5,264 nt of DNA from Acidobacteriota bacterium (GTDB lineage Bacteria; Acidobacteriota; Terriglobia; UBA7540), in NCBI GenBank assembly GCA_021827245.1, contig JAKAWN010000465.1, forward strand, positions 1 through 5,264. Direction: 5' to 3'. The notes beneath the pieces are model-generated. The model made no database searches. It had not been told where the DNA came from and worked only from the letters and a program-made list of their open reading frames with translations. This document shows, in pieces, positions 4,725 through 5,264 of the stretch (position 1 is its first letter; each line of letters starts with the position of its first letter). Position numbers and translations under genes: made by a program.

Positions 4725-5264
4725 TCATTGTGTTATCGACAGACCTCCGACAAAGGAGGAGAGTTCGTTTCCCGAATTTCTCACTACCAGGTTCCGTGGC
4801 CCAAGCGCGGCAGTGGATGGAACCACAACCGGGAAATACACTGCCGGGATGCCATCGTTCGTAGTCACAAAGTTTCCGCCCGCGCTGGTAGGTTGCGCGA
4901 CAAAGATATCATTGCCACTGAAACTGTAAGTTGTGCCCGGAAGGATTCCGTACCCCACCACAATCAGGTAGATCGTCTGACCGCCACTCTGGCTTCGTGA
5001 AACCTCGACACCTGTACCGCTGTAGGTGCAGTTAAGGGTACCCGGATTCGCGGTGTCCGGCATGCACTGGCCCATGGCAATGACTGAAAGTCCGGAAAGA
5101 GTCACGCTGGCGGACGCAGACTTTGACGTATCCGCCTGGCTGGTTACCGTGACAGTAACAGAATTGGTGGAGTTGAGAGAAGGGACGGAAACGTTGGTGT
5201 CTGACACCCTACTTCCCGCGGTCACGGAAACCAATTGAGGAGCGTTTTCCGCGGGAACCGATGT
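4725..5264 (-). CDS. C-terminal part of an Ig/IPT-fold surface protein (5' end beyond the window)
   Basis: The frame is open to the right edge of the window without a stop. In-frame codons continue ten residues upstream of the first possible start codon (TTG at 5234), so the real start lies outside; 179 residues are visible. Residues 1 to about 58 look like the end of a bacterial Ig-like domain ('VSVTVTS...ADTSKSASASVTLSG' type). Residues 60-179 look like an IPT/TIG-type beta-sandwich, ending in 'LGPRNLVVRNSGNELSSFVGGLSITQ'. Two cysteines in 'QCM...LNC' may form a disulphide. The protein is rich in Ser, Thr, Val and Gly and poor in charge, as in secreted or cell-surface adhesin-like proteins. 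No catalytic motif is seen in the visible part. Missing N-terminal domains could include an enzyme or repeats. It ends ten bases before the next gene, which places it in the same operon as the IPAG-box protein and the metalloprotease. Confidence 0.8.
   Translation of the reverse strand, partial: TSVPAENAPQLVSVTAGSRVSDTNVSVPSLNSTNSVTVTVTSQADTSKSASASVTLSGLSVIAMGQCMPDTANPGTLNCTYSGTGVEVSRSQSGGQTIYLIVVGYGILPGTTYSFSGNDIFVAQPTSAGGNFVTTNDGIPAVYFPVVVPSTAALGPRNLVVRNSGNELSSFVGGLSITQ

Noticed and set aside
4725..5234. Complete gene starting at TTG 5234
   Set aside because: The frame stays open to the edge of the window and the residues before 5234 continue the Ig-like strand pattern, so the gene is cut by the window rather than starting there.
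1..5264. CRISPR array, tRNA, rRNA, insertion sequence or attachment site
   Set aside because: No regularly spaced repeats, cloverleaf, rRNA-like stretch, transposase motif or paired terminal inverted repeats were seen on either strand.

Overview
The window reads as ordinary chromosomal DNA of moderately high G+C from a soil-type bacterium. The style of the secreted proteins points to Acidobacteriota: a short matrixin-type metalloprotease with a carboxypeptidase-regulatory-like tail, next to Ig/IPT-fold proteins rich in Ser, Thr and Val. The stand-alone MEDS-domain protein and the membrane-anchored M23 peptidase fit the same phylum. This assignment is inference from protein style, since there is no rRNA or marker gene here.

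Left half, + strand (1-2662). A sigma70-like promoter at 6-34 overlaps a terminator-like hairpin at 23-43 and precedes a membrane-anchored M23/LytM peptidase (139-1029). A 226-bp intergenic region follows. It holds a hairpin wrapped around the M23 stop codon, two overlapping inverted repeats and a second promoter candidate. Then come a MEDS-domain putative sensor protein (1256-1777) and, 60 bp downstream, a FabG-like short-chain dehydrogenase/reductase (1838-2662). The last two may share a transcript.

Right half, - strand (2769-5264, read from right to left). Three tightly packed genes for exported proteins look like the distal part of one operon whose promoter lies beyond the window. They are the C-terminal part of an Ig/IPT-fold surface protein (4725-5264, cut by the window edge), a 277-residue secreted protein with a VirB10/TrbI-like 'IPAG' C-terminal segment (3881-4714), and a zinc metalloprotease of the matrixin type with HExxHxxGxxH (2769-3875). 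The gaps are 10 and 5 bp, and the stop codon of the middle gene lies inside the Shine-Dalgarno sequence of the protease gene.

The two halves converge on a 106-bp spacer (2663-2768) with weak hairpins. No mobile element, CRISPR array, tRNA or rRNA was seen. The part most worth following up is the secreted three-gene cluster, in which a metalloprotease is coupled to an IPAG-box protein with no sign of a conjugation system. The MEDS-SDR pair and the repeats in front of it come second.
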